Below are positions 40,657-48,899 of a DNA stretch of 64,000 bases, one piece after another. The notes under the pieces are model-generated. The model made no database searches. It was given only the letters and a program-made list of their open reading frames with translations, and was not told the DNA's origin. Position 1 is the first letter of the stretch. Every line of letters begins with the position of its first letter. This DNA comes from Synergistaceae bacterium (lineage in GTDB: Bacteria > Synergistota > Synergistia > Synergistales > Aminobacteriaceae): the NCBI GenBank assembly GCA_031267575.1, contig JAIRYN010000056.1, positions 1 through 64,000 of the forward strand. Reading direction: 5' to 3'. The position numbers were made by a program, and so were the translations under genes.

Positions 40657-40776
40657 TTCAAAATATTTCTACGAGTTTTGCGAGATTCAGCTTTTTCTTT
40701 GGCTTTATAGTCGAAGAAATACTATGCGAAACGTATCTACTCGTTATGAGTAGGATTAGTACGCTGAAAGGATTGG
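40657..40776 (+). mobile_element. Transposon right-end relic forming the tenA leader (copy B)
   Basis: Shortened copy: FYEFCEIQLFLWL-type sequence is the broken TnpB end (stop at 40708-40710 in the TnpB frame), then hairpins TTCTTTGGCT/AGTCGAAGAA and CTACTC/GAGTAG, and ACGCTGAAAGGATTGG. The tenA ATG lies 8 bases past it. Confidence 0.8.
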
Positions 40777-40783
40777 CAATATC

Positions 40784-41452
40784 ATGAATGATATTTTTTC
40801 CGCCAAGGTTTTCGAAAAAATTCAACCGATCATGAAGCGGATTTATGAGCATCCATTTAATATGGAGCTGGCCAAGGGAACACTTTCGAGGGATCGTTTT
40901 TGTTTTTACATGCAGCAGGATAGCCTTTACCTTCTCCACTTCGCCCGCGCTCTGGCCTTCGCGGGCAGTAGGTCCCTTCAGGAGCGAAGGATTAGCGCGC
41001 TTTTAACGGCGGCACAAGGCGCGCTCCTGGCTGAACGCGCCTTGCACGAATACTATTTCGCGGAGTTCGGGGTTACACGGAGCGCAAAGGAAAATAGGGC
41101 TTGTTTGGGTTATACGTCGCTCATTTTGTCGACGGTTTCATTAGGGTCGTTGGGAGAAGCGCTTGCTGTACTCTTGCCCTGTTTCTGGATTTACCGCGAG
41201 GTGGGCAACCATATCCTCCATATTGCTGCGTCTCCGAACCCCTACGACAAATGGATACAAATGTACTCCGACAAGGAATTTTCCGACGGGGTGGATCGTT
41301 TTATCGATCTAGTGGATATTGTAGCCGGCGAAGCCGCGGAGCAGGAACGGTTGCTCATGGAAGATCGCTTCATCACCGCATCACATTTCGAGTACTATTT
41401 CTGGGATGAGGCCTATCGCATGAAAATAATGGATTGCGCCAGCGACATTTGA
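40784..41452 (+). CDS. tenA: TenA-family thiaminase II / aminopyrimidine aminohydrolase
   Basis: By family knowledge salvages thiamin breakdown products by hydrolysing aminopyrimidines. 222 residues. The catalytic set is present: D46 (MQQDSLYL), C133 (LLPCFWIYREVG) and E209 (YFWDEAYRM). LARALAFAGSR-type helix and HEYYFAEFG also match. No TPP riboswitch is seen upstream; the leader is a transposon relic. No thi genes adjoin it. Confidence 0.9.
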   Translation: MNDIFSAKVFEKIQPIMKRIYEHPFNMELAKGTLSRDRFCFYMQQDSLYLLHFARALAFAGSRSLQERRISALLTAAQGALLAERALHEYYFAEFGVTRSAKENRACLGYTSLILSTVSLGSLGEALAVLLPCFWIYREVGNHILHIAASPNPYDKWIQMYSDKEFSDGVDRFIDLVDIVAGEAAEQERLLMEDRFITASHFEYYFWDEAYRMKIMDCASDI

Positions 41453-41484
41453 CCGCCGTGGGCGCGGCGCGAGAAACTCGGCCT

Positions 41485-42246
41485 TTACCATTCAAAATGG
41501 GCACCCAAATAGAACTTTCGGGCAAGGGGGTTTTCCATCATCTCTTTGGGGGTGCCGTTCAAGATGATCTGTCCGTCGTGGATCAAATAGGTTCGATCCG
41601 TGATAGAGAGGGTTTCTCGCACGTTGTGGTCAGTGAGTAGAACACCGAAGCCCTGCCCTTTCAGTTCCTGAATCATGGCCTGTATATCGCTCACGGCGAT
41701 AGGGTCGATACCGCTAAAGGGTTCGTCCAGGAGAATGAAACGGGGACGCAGAGGCATGGCGCGGGCAATCTCCACTCTGCGGCGCTCTCCGCCTGAGAGC
41801 GCGTAGCCTTTTGTCTCAGCCACGTGGGTGACGCCGAACTGTGCTAGGAGATCATCCACCACGTCGTCTACCCCTATTTCCTCGCAAGCCAGCTCTAGGT
41901 TTTCCCGCACTGTCAGATTGCGAAAAACCGAGGACTCCTGGGGCAAATAGCCGATACCGCCCCTGGCGCGTCGGTATACGGACATGTCCGTAAGGTCCCG
42001 ATCACCGATGGCAACTTTTCCGGCGTCCGGCCGCACCAAGCCCACAATCATATAAAAAGACGTGGTTTTCCCCGCACCGTTAGGACCCAAAAGACCTACG
42101 ATCTCGCCCTCCTCCACATCGATGTTCACATCGCTCACCACAAGTCGATTTTTGTAACTTTTGCGGAGGCCCGACGCCGTGAGCTTGAGCGCCGCTATTC
42201 GATTCATTTCTCTTATTGTCTGTATTTCTTCCATCTCGCCCGCCAT
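41485..42246 (-). CDS. lptB: Lipopolysaccharide export ATPase LptB
   Basis: ATPase of the Lpt machine that moves lipopolysaccharide to the outer membrane. 253 residues. Walker A GPNGAGKTT, Q-loop YLPQESSVFRNLTVREN, signature LSGGERRRVEIARAM, Walker B FILLDEPFSGIDPIAV and switch LLTDHNVRETLSITDR, all at LptB consensus. Tandem GGCGGGCGAGATG units at the start mean ATG 42246, 42234 or 42207 could serve. lptA lies upstream but an IS relic separates them. Confidence 0.94.
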   Translation of the reverse strand: MAGEMEEIQTIREMNRIAALKLTASGLRKSYKNRLVVSDVNIDVEEGEIVGLLGPNGAGKTTSFYMIVGLVRPDAGKVAIGDRDLTDMSVYRRARGGIGYLPQESSVFRNLTVRENLELACEEIGVDDVVDDLLAQFGVTHVAETKGYALSGGERRRVEIARAMPLRPRFILLDEPFSGIDPIAVSDIQAMIQELKGQGFGVLLTDHNVRETLSITDRTYLIHDGQIILNGTPKEMMENPLARKFYLGAHFEW

Positions 42247-42278
42247 CTCGCCCGCCCTTCAGCCACCGTTTTGTTTAC

Positions 42279-42495
42279 CATAAAGCGATGAGAAAGCCAA
42301 CGGCTTCAGCCCTTGGATGAGAATCGCAACGCCGCCAACGGCGGCGTTTGTTTTGTATTTGGTTTCTTGCCATATGGTGAACCATAGGGTTGCGACGAAA
42401 ACACGGTGATAATCTCTAGTACATCCTTGCCGTAGCATTGTGATTGAAACCCTTAATGTTTCAGATGCTTCACCTATGCTTAACAATCTATTCAT
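42279..42495 (-). mobile_element. IS605/IS607-type relic between lptA and lptB
   Basis: The minus-strand frame starting at 42495 reads MNRLLSIGEASETLRVSITMLRQ, the MerR-like DNA-binding start of an IS607-type TnpA recombinase, then decays. At 42279-42366 lies the palindromic left-end segment also found in both 30-kb units, here in the other orientation. No functional gene remains. Confidence 0.75.
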
Positions 42496-42547
42496 AGTTA
42501 CTATATTAACATAGATTTAATTATATTTCTATCGTACTGTTCACATC

Positions 42548-43483
42548 CTATTCATTGACGTTTCCGAGCCTTTCCTCGTTCAAATCGATGGTGATCCTCA
42601 CGGGAGACGGATTTTCCGAGGTACCTTGTGGGGGAAAGCCTCCTATCGCCTCGATCCTGTTGTCGTCCAGAAAGTAGACGAGGGACTGGGCGGTGAGAAC
42701 ACGACTCTTCTGGACAGCCTTCACGTTTCCGTTCAAGACGGCGCTACCGCGCTCTACGGAGTAGACGGCGCTGTCTCCGTGGATATCCATCATCTCTCCG
42801 GCGGTGTTAGGGCGACCCTTCAGATGAACGCCGCCGCCGGCGGTCAATGTTGTTACAACGCCTTTCCAGAGAGTCCCCTGTAGGCTCTCAGCTGTAAAGG
42901 AGATGTTCGCCTCGTGATCCTCCAAGCGACGAACGGCAAGGGCTGAAAAGTCCGGTCCCTTCATATAGAATTTGTCCGCGTCGATCGAGATTTTTCCCAG
43001 GTCGCCCTTGACCCTTTTTTCCGCAATATAGGTGGGCGTTTGAGCGAAAAAAAGCGAAATAGACCCCGCCACGAGGTCGATCCATTGACCTTGCCAATCT
43101 CCAGAGGCCGCGATGCCCTCTGAAAAATGGATTTCCTTGTTTTTCACGTTGCCCGTACCCCGTTGCGCACGAACCATCAAGCCACCAGCCTGAATCTGAA
43201 CATTGCCGATGGCCAGAAAATCGCCGCTCATGGAATCGAAGCGCATTCTGTCGGCTGAAAGCTGGGCTTTGTCAGGCATGGCCGCCGTTGCCGCTGAGGC
43301 GAACAGAAAGAAAATCCCTAGGGTTAGAAAAAATCGAAGCAAGCGCTCAAAGCCTTTCTGCTCGATTCTCACCTGGCAAGGGTTTTCGTAGGGGGTTTCA
43401 GGGGGGGCAGTGAAGCCACTTTTAACCAAACGGACTCCGCCCCCCTGAGCTTGAATGTTTACAAATCGGATTTTGCGCTTCAT
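42548..43483 (-). CDS. lptA: LptA/OstA-like lipopolysaccharide transport protein
   Basis: Periplasmic bridge protein for lipopolysaccharide transport. 311 residues. A hydrophobic segment ending FLFASAATAA acts as signal or anchor, followed by repeated OstA-type beta strands (LSADRMRFDSMSGDFLAIGNVQI, GTGNVKNKEIHFSEG, IHGDSAVYSVERGSAVLNGNVKA). The start at 43483 has GAGGTGA 6 bases upstream and puts about 45 mostly polar residues ahead of the hydrophobic segment, unusual for LptA. Upstream of lptB; operon interrupted by an IS relic. Confidence 0.85.
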   Translation of the reverse strand: MKRKIRFVNIQAQGGGVRLVKSGFTAPPETPYENPCQVRIEQKGFERLLRFFLTLGIFFLFASAATAAMPDKAQLSADRMRFDSMSGDFLAIGNVQIQAGGLMVRAQRGTGNVKNKEIHFSEGIAASGDWQGQWIDLVAGSISLFFAQTPTYIAEKRVKGDLGKISIDADKFYMKGPDFSALAVRRLEDHEANISFTAESLQGTLWKGVVTTLTAGGGVHLKGRPNTAGEMMDIHGDSAVYSVERGSAVLNGNVKAVQKSRVLTAQSLVYFLDDNRIEAIGGFPPQGTSENPSPVRITIDLNEERLGNVNE

Positions 43484-43512
43484 TTTGCTCACCTCGCAAT
43501 CTTTTCCGCGGA

Positions 43513-44460
43513 TTAAGATCGTTTCGCTGGGAACGCCGCGCAAACGGCCACGCCTGCCAACGTTACTGGGACGAACTGGGCCATATGAGTGAAAAGAGCC
43601 AAGGCCAGGGCCTCGTCAGGACCGATTCCGCTGCGCTTTAGAGCCGTCAGGGCGACGATCTCATAGACGCCAAAAGCTCCCGGAGAAGAGGGCAGCAACA
43701 TACCCAATGCGCTAATGGCGAAGATGGAGAGGGTGGTACTCCAGGGCAACCCCAACTTGGCCACCGCGTTGATACCCAGGGTCATCTGGAGGCTGTAAAA
43801 AAACCATACCGCCAGAGAGGTGACGGAGAGCCAGGCAAGACGTCCCAGCGACATGTTTTCCAGGACTCCCATCAGGGCTTGAGAAACGAAACGATGAATC
43901 CTTCCGCGGCCGAAAAGCCCCGCAAATCCCTCCGCCCAAGACGGGCGCAGATGGAAGAGGGTCAAAATCCCCCAACCCACCGTCAGACACACCACAAAAA
44001 ACACCACGGCTTTCCGCTCGCCCATGTTCCAGAGAAACCAGAGGCTTAAAAGCGCCAGCACGTTCACATCGAAAAAACGTTCCATGAACACGATACCCAA
44101 AGTTTTTTGAGGAGAGATTCCGTTGTCGCGCCCCAGCCAGACGGCTTTCGCCACCTCTCCGGCTTTGGCGGGCAGAACGTTGTTGATGGCCAGTCCTGCC
44201 AGGGTCGCGCGGAAGGTCGATCGAAAGGGCAAAGGGGGAACGGTCATGTACGACAGTCGCAACCCCATGACGGCGTAGGCCATGAAGGAGACGGCCAGTA
44301 CACCCAACATCGGCGAAATCGGATAGCGCTTCAACACAGACAACAGGTCCGTAAAGGAGACGCCTCGAAAAGCGTAGATCAAGCACAACAAAGACAACCC
44401 GTATTTCGCGGCCATCCACAAAACGCGTTTCCAATTCCCGGCTCCATTTGGAAATTTCAT
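43513..44460 (-). CDS. Lysylphosphatidylglycerol-synthase-TM/UPF0104 (YbhN-like) membrane protein
   Basis: Flippase-like integral membrane protein, about 315 residues and eight to nine helices. Conserved motifs: NNVLPAKAGEVAKAVWLG, FMERFFDVNVL, and LGMLLPSSPGAFGVYEIVAL, all typical of the LPG_synthase_TM/AglD family. It lacks the C-terminal synthase domain of MprF. Probably helps lipid or envelope polymer assembly (inference), in keeping with neighbouring lptA. The start is unclear; ATG 44478 and ATG 44460 are in frame with weak ribosome sites. Confidence 0.85.
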   Translation of the reverse strand: MKFPNGAGNWKRVLWMAAKYGLSLLCLIYAFRGVSFTDLLSVLKRYPISPMLGVLAVSFMAYAVMGLRLSYMTVPPLPFRSTFRATLAGLAINNVLPAKAGEVAKAVWLGRDNGISPQKTLGIVFMERFFDVNVLALLSLWFLWNMGERKAVVFFVVCLTVGWGILTLFHLRPSWAEGFAGLFGRGRIHRFVSQALMGVLENMSLGRLAWLSVTSLAVWFFYSLQMTLGINAVAKLGLPWSTTLSIFAISALGMLLPSSPGAFGVYEIVALTALKRSGIGPDEALALALFTHMAQFVPVTLAGVAVCAAFPAKRS

Positions 44461-44678
44461 AAACGCTACCAACCCCATTGATCGCAAAATGACCCGCAGG
44501 CGACGCGTCGAACAATGACAATAATAACGCGAACTAGAAACAACGCCCCTTGCCGCGGCCAATCTATTGTATCCTATGACGACACCGTGACACGATGGAA
44601 AGGACATAAAATTCGGTATACTTGTCGTGAGAAAACGAACTGTGAAAAAGCAAACTGAAAAAAGGGAGAATCGAAATT

Positions 44679-46037
44679 TTGGAGCAAACGAACAAACGCG
44701 ACTCTGAAAAACCTAAAAAAATACCGGAGCATCTCACAGGAGACGTCTCTCCCTTTCTTCGAGACCTACAAGGCGCTCGGATATTGGGAATTAATCCGCC
44801 CGTTTACGACTTCGCCTGGTTTGACCTCTGGTCGAAACCTGTGGGGCTGCTGACCTTGCTTCATGCTCTGAGGCGGATGGGCTGTCAAGTGGATCTCATC
44901 GATTGTCTTTACGAGGGACGGACGAAGCCCCTGGACTTCGGGCGCTGGAGAGTGGAGCGGACACCCGTCGAAAAGCCCGAACCCTACGCGGACGCGAAAA
45001 TTCCCCGCAACTACTACCGTTTTGGGCTGAACAGCGCGGCTCTCGAAAAACGCCTTGCCTCTTGCCCTAGACCGGACGCGATTTTTGTTACATCAGGAAT
45101 GACTTACTGGTATCAGGGCGTTTTCGAGGTCGTGAAAAAAGCTAAGGCTGCCTTTCCCCACGCGCTAGTGGTGCTAGGCGGCCCTTACGCGCGTCTCTGC
45201 CCCGCCCACGCGGTCCAAAGCGGCGCGGACTTCATTCAAACTGAACCCTTTTCTTGGTCCTGGTGCCCACAGAAAACCTCTCCCGCACTGGATCTTTATG
45301 ACGCGCCTTCCTACGGCGTTCTCATCACCTCCTGGGGATGTCCTATGGAGTGCGAGTACTGCGCGGCGCGAAAACTGTGGCAAGGGTTTAAACAGCGCGG
45401 CCTTGAAGACATTTTCGCCGATCTGGCTTCCCAGGTGTCCCTCCAGACCGTGACGGACATGGCGTTTTACGACGACGCCCTGCTGCTGAACAAAGAACAT
45501 CATTTCTATCCCCTCTGCCGACACCTTCGCCAGCATTACCCCAACTTGCGCTTTCACACACCCAATGGACTCCATGTGGCGCAGCTGGACGACGAATGTT
45601 GCCGAACGCTTTTTCATACGGGGTTTCGCACCCTGCGCCTGAGCTTGGAGGGGACAGACGACTACACCGGTAAAGCTAGCTCCGGCAAAACGACGACATC
45701 GGAATACGCCCGCGCTGTGGAGTCTTTGAGTCGGGCAGGGTATGAGCGTGACGTGATCGAAACTTATATTCTCGTGGGGCTACCCGGACAAGACCTCACG
45801 CATGTTCGCGCCTCTATCGAGACGGTCAAAAAATTGGGAGGGCGTCCCAAACTGGCGGAGTTTTCCCCCATTCCCGGAACACCTCTTTACGAAAAATCCC
45901 TCGAGTTGACGCCCCAAATCGCGGACGAACCCCTGTTACACAATAACACTATCTATGCCCCCTACGTGGCGAGAACCTTGCCTCCTCGCGAGCTGCAAAA
46001 CTTGAAAGACCTGGCGCGAGGTGCGGCTCACGAATAA
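44679..46037 (+). CDS. B12-binding-type radical SAM enzyme
   Basis: 452 residues. The radical SAM cluster motif is SWGCPMECEYC (CxxxCxxC) near residue 220. The N-terminal part looks like a B12-binding Rossmann fold (ILGINPPVYDFAWFDLWSKPVGLL, DAIFVTSGMTYWYQG, VLGGPYARL) but no clear DxHxxG cobalamin motif is visible. The C-terminal half has LRLSLEGTDDYTGKASSGK and YILVGLPGQ. Substrate unknown; relatives methylate or rearrange lipids and natural products. TTG start with AGGGAGAA upstream. Single gene. Confidence 0.88.
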   Translation: MEQTNKRDSEKPKKIPEHLTGDVSPFLRDLQGARILGINPPVYDFAWFDLWSKPVGLLTLLHALRRMGCQVDLIDCLYEGRTKPLDFGRWRVERTPVEKPEPYADAKIPRNYYRFGLNSAALEKRLASCPRPDAIFVTSGMTYWYQGVFEVVKKAKAAFPHALVVLGGPYARLCPAHAVQSGADFIQTEPFSWSWCPQKTSPALDLYDAPSYGVLITSWGCPMECEYCAARKLWQGFKQRGLEDIFADLASQVSLQTVTDMAFYDDALLLNKEHHFYPLCRHLRQHYPNLRFHTPNGLHVAQLDDECCRTLFHTGFRTLRLSLEGTDDYTGKASSGKTTTSEYARAVESLSRAGYERDVIETYILVGLPGQDLTHVRASIETVKKLGGRPKLAEFSPIPGTPLYEKSLELTPQIADEPLLHNNTIYAPYVARTLPPRELQNLKDLARGAAHE

Positions 46038-46038
46038 C

Positions 46039-46230
46039 CTAACTGTAGTACTCCATCTTGTCATGAACGACCACCAACGAGTTGAAATCCTCGATTTTGG
46101 GACGCGACACAGTGACCGGTTCCCGCACATGTTCGTAATTTACGTTGGTCCGTCTTATCACGGCTCCTTGTTCTTTGTGGCGCGTATAACCCTCCGTGTG
46201 GATGATCGTGTTGTTCGTGACAATCCTCAT
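46039..46230 (-). CDS. Small hypothetical protein (63 aa)
   Basis: Short charged protein beginning MRIVTNNTIIHTEGYTR and ending in MEYYS, with a strong AAGGAGG site 9 bases upstream, which is the main support for it being a gene. No family recognised. An inverted repeat TTTACAG ... CTGTAAA lies about 45 bases upstream and may be an operator or leader hairpin. Its stop meets the end of the radical SAM gene from the other strand. Confidence 0.6.
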   Translation of the reverse strand: MRIVTNNTIIHTEGYTRHKEQGAVIRRTNVNYEHVREPVTVSRPKIEDFNSLVVVHDKMEYYS

Positions 46231-46474
46231 TTTGCCCACCTCCTTGGCACTGGATAACTGTCTTGATCTGTATTTTACAGCAACCGGACCACCTGTAAAG
46301 ATATCTATAACCTCGTCCAGTATAAGTGATAGCAGTGATAGCTTGGAAGTAAAAATCTATACAGGCTTAACGGCGGGAATTGTTAGCCCAAGACGAGCGT
46401 CTACGCTCCCGATATTCAGCATAGTTGGTTACCCTATTTTCCCTAGTGCTTGATCTACTCTCTAGATTGACTCT

Positions 46475-46996
46475 CTAGCTACCGTTTGCCTCAAACAAAA
46501 ATCCTGTTACGGTTAGGAGGGCCGCGTCGCCCTCCGTGATGCGCGTATCCTTGTCCGCCCACAGAATACGCGCTGGGGTGCAGGTACCATCGGAGTAAAA
46601 GTAAACGATCTCTGGCTCCAGACGCCATTCGTCCCCCTCCAGAGGGTGACGGATCTCCAGCGGTTTCCACTCCAGAGTGTATTTGGTGGGATCGAACTGG
46701 TCTTCTACTCGGGAGAGGGTCTCCACAAGAATATGCCCTCTGTCCGTCCTTTCGGCAACCTCCATCCGCAGCCTCACTCTGTGCCCGTCCAGGACTAAGT
46801 CAGTGATCTCCATGATGGTTTGTTGCAGGACACGAAGAGGAGGGTCATAGAAAAAAAAACGTTTAGGGAGCGCCATAGCGGCCATCATCGCTATGATCCC
46901 CACCACGAGCATGACCTCAATCAAAGTAAAGCCTGACCGAACGGACAGGCTTTTATACAGACCTCTATGCCGGGTCGTGGTTGGTGATATCCGCAT
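46475..46996 (-). CDS. gspH: Type II secretion minor pseudopilin GspH
   Basis: Minor pseudopilin at the tip of the secretion pseudopilus. 173 residues. Prepilin signal: basic leader ending SVRSG, cleavage before FTLIEVMLVVGIIAMMAAMAL with Glu at +5. The globular part is beta-rich. The start overlaps gspG by about 30 bases. An actctctag repeat begins at its stop. Assignment as GspH rather than another minor pilin rests on gene order and size. Confidence 0.8.
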   Translation of the reverse strand: MRISPTTTRHRGLYKSLSVRSGFTLIEVMLVVGIIAMMAAMALPKRFFFYDPPLRVLQQTIMEITDLVLDGHRVRLRMEVAERTDRGHILVETLSRVEDQFDPTKYTLEWKPLEIRHPLEGDEWRLEPEIVYFYSDGTCTPARILWADKDTRITEGDAALLTVTGFLFEANGS

Positions 46997-47435
46997 CCCA
47001 GCCTTCCCCGCCCTCCTCGCTGTCGCGAGCCGTCGAGAGGACATCGTAGGCGCCCCGTTCGCCCGGACAGCGATAAATGAAGGGATTCCCCCAGGGGTCA
47101 TCGGGAATACTCTTCATATAGGGTTCGGGTGGATATCTTTTGGGGACGGGGGCGATGGTGGGCTTCCTGATCAAGGAGTCGAGGCCCTGCTGGGTTGTCG
47201 GATAAACGCCATTATGCAGACGGTACATCTCCAGAGACGAGACGATGCTTTCGATCTGGGTTTTCGTGGTTGTGCGCCGGGCCTCTTCCATGCGGGCCAA
47301 GACGTTAGGGGTGACGACCGCCGCCAACAGCCCCATGATAACCACCACCACCATGATTTCAATCAACGTGAAACCTTTGCGTTTTTCGAGCTTCCAATTT
47401 TTTTCTTCTTGTTTTTCCTTTTTCGATACGACCAT
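46965..47435 (-). CDS. gspG: Type II secretion major pseudopilin GspG
   Basis: Main subunit of the pseudopilus. 156 residues. Prepilin motif KRKGFTLIEIMVVVVIMGLLAAVVTPNV, then the GspG C-terminus NGVYPTTQQGLDSLI and IPDDPWGNPFIYRCPGERGAYDVLS, with the calcium-site region at its end. The start at 47435 has AAAGGAG upstream; the frame continues through a 9-bp repeat array (47451-47495) that would add SEI repeats if it were translated. Confidence 0.95.
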   Translation of the reverse strand: MVVSKKEKQEEKNWKLEKRKGFTLIEIMVVVVIMGLLAAVVTPNVLARMEEARRTTTKTQIESIVSSLEMYRLHNGVYPTTQQGLDSLIRKPTIAPVPKRYPPEPYMKSIPDDPWGNPFIYRCPGERGAYDVLSTARDSEEGGEGWDADITNHDPA

Positions 47436-47450
47436 AGAATGCAATCTCCT

Positions 47451-47495
47451 TTCGCTTATTTCGCTTATTTCGCTTATTTCGCTTATTTCGCTTAT
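47451..47495. repeat. Five 9-bp tandem repeats in the gspG 5' region
   Basis: TTCGCTTAT in five perfect copies, just upstream of the gspG ribosome site. Nine bases keep the frame, so the array is compatible with an alternative N-terminal extension of GspG. Confidence 0.95.
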
Positions 47496-47706
47496 TTTAT
47501 TTTTCAATCCGAAGTTTTAAAGTTTATCCGATATTGGTGTTGTTATCAATGAATCAACGAATCAACGAACCAACGCTCGACGTCATTCCGACGAGCCAGA
47601 AACAGCACGTTGTCCAGAGTACTGTCTTTGTATTTTTTGTATTTCCTGTTGCTTTATTATCCGTCATTCCAAACCTCCGAGACGACAAATTCAAGATACT
47701 CGACCA

Positions 47707-48858
47707 TTATTTGACCATGCTGGAGAGGTCGAAGATGGGCAGCAAAATCGCTACCACTATAAAACCCACTGATATACCCAGCGTTAACACCATCGCCGGT
47801 TCCATCAGCGTCGCGATGCGCTCCATTTGACTCTGAGCGATTTCCCAGTTGTTCTGCCCCACGTTACTCAAGGCCTCAACCAGGTCGCCTCCCATTTCCC
47901 CCACGCGAATCACATACACGACCTCCTCGGGAAAACCCGTTTTTTCCAGCGCCTTATCAAAACGATGCCCCGCTTTGACCAAGTCAGCGATGTCCAGCCA
48001 TCGCTGTGGTTTGGCATCCATGGATGAAGCCATCCGTAAACCCTGTACTAGGGGAATCCCCGATTTCAAGAGCGTGGCGAGGTGCGTCATGATCAGAGAA
48101 ATCATCAACCGCTCGCGGAGACCACTCATGAAAGGAACGTGGAACTTCTTGCCGCGGCGCTTCATGATCAGCCAAAAGACAAAGAGGGCGATCAAGATAG
48201 GCAACCCGAAGGTATTGACGAAGTCCGCCAGCGTGAGTAGGATCCGCGTGGGTAACGGCAGGGCTTTGCCCATATCCGAGAACAGTACCGAGATCTTCGG
48301 AACCACATAGCTCAAAAGAAAGCTGACAACCCCGACGCCCACTACAATCATGACGATGGGATAGGTCATGGCGCTTTTGATTTTGCGCTGTAAGGTCTCC
48401 TCCATCCGAAACTGTTCGGCGGTCTGCTCCAGGACCGCGATCAGGGAGCCGCTCTGCTCACCCGACTCCACCACGCGCCATAGGGTCTCCCGGAAAGCTC
48501 CACTCTCGGCCAAGGCGACGTGGAACTTTTTCCCGCCCTCCACAGCGCTGAGCAACGCGCCAAAGGCCGCGCTGACCCGTTTGTCACGGCTCTGCTTGCC
48601 CAGGATTTTCAAAGAATCGGCTAAGGGCAGGCCAGACCTCAGGTACGACGCCAAGGAACGGCAAAACAAAATATGAGATTCTAGAGGCATCAACTTGGCT
48701 TTTTGTCGAGCGACCTTCTCCTCAGCTTGAGAGATGTCGACAACCACAACACCCCGCTCCGTTAGGCGCTCCACAGCTTGAATAGAGGAGGAAGCCTCCA
48801 GGATACCCTTCGTCTGTTTTCCCTTGCCGTCATAACCTGAGTAATTGAAATGCGGCAT
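47707..48858 (-). CDS. gspF: Type II secretion inner membrane platform protein GspF
   Basis: Polytopic inner-membrane platform protein. 383 residues. N-terminal MPHFNYSGYDGKGKQTKGILEA, then two T2SSF domains (CRSLASYLRSGLPLADSLKIL and MTHLATLLKSGIPLVQGLRMA), each followed by hydrophobic helices. MEPAMVLTLGISVGFIVVAILLP is the conserved C-terminal helix. Located between gspE and gspG. Confidence 0.95.
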   Translation of the reverse strand: MPHFNYSGYDGKGKQTKGILEASSSIQAVERLTERGVVVVDISQAEEKVARQKAKLMPLESHILFCRSLASYLRSGLPLADSLKILGKQSRDKRVSAAFGALLSAVEGGKKFHVALAESGAFRETLWRVVESGEQSGSLIAVLEQTAEQFRMEETLQRKIKSAMTYPIVMIVVGVGVVSFLLSYVVPKISVLFSDMGKALPLPTRILLTLADFVNTFGLPILIALFVFWLIMKRRGKKFHVPFMSGLRERLMISLIMTHLATLLKSGIPLVQGLRMASSMDAKPQRWLDIADLVKAGHRFDKALEKTGFPEEVVYVIRVGEMGGDLVEALSNVGQNNWEIAQSQMERIATLMEPAMVLTLGISVGFIVVAILLPIFDLSSMVK

Positions 48859-48899
48859 CCCCTCAAACCCCTTTTATTTTTATTATTTTTTATTCTTTT

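Noticed and set aside
40657-40783. TPP riboswitch upstream of tenA
   Set aside because: The conserved TPP-box sequences are absent; the leader is clearly related to the two other transposon right-end relics.
47451-47495. CRISPR-like array
   Set aside because: Units are 9 bp, contiguous and without spacers; this is a simple tandem repeat. No repeat-spacer pattern was seen anywhere in the window.
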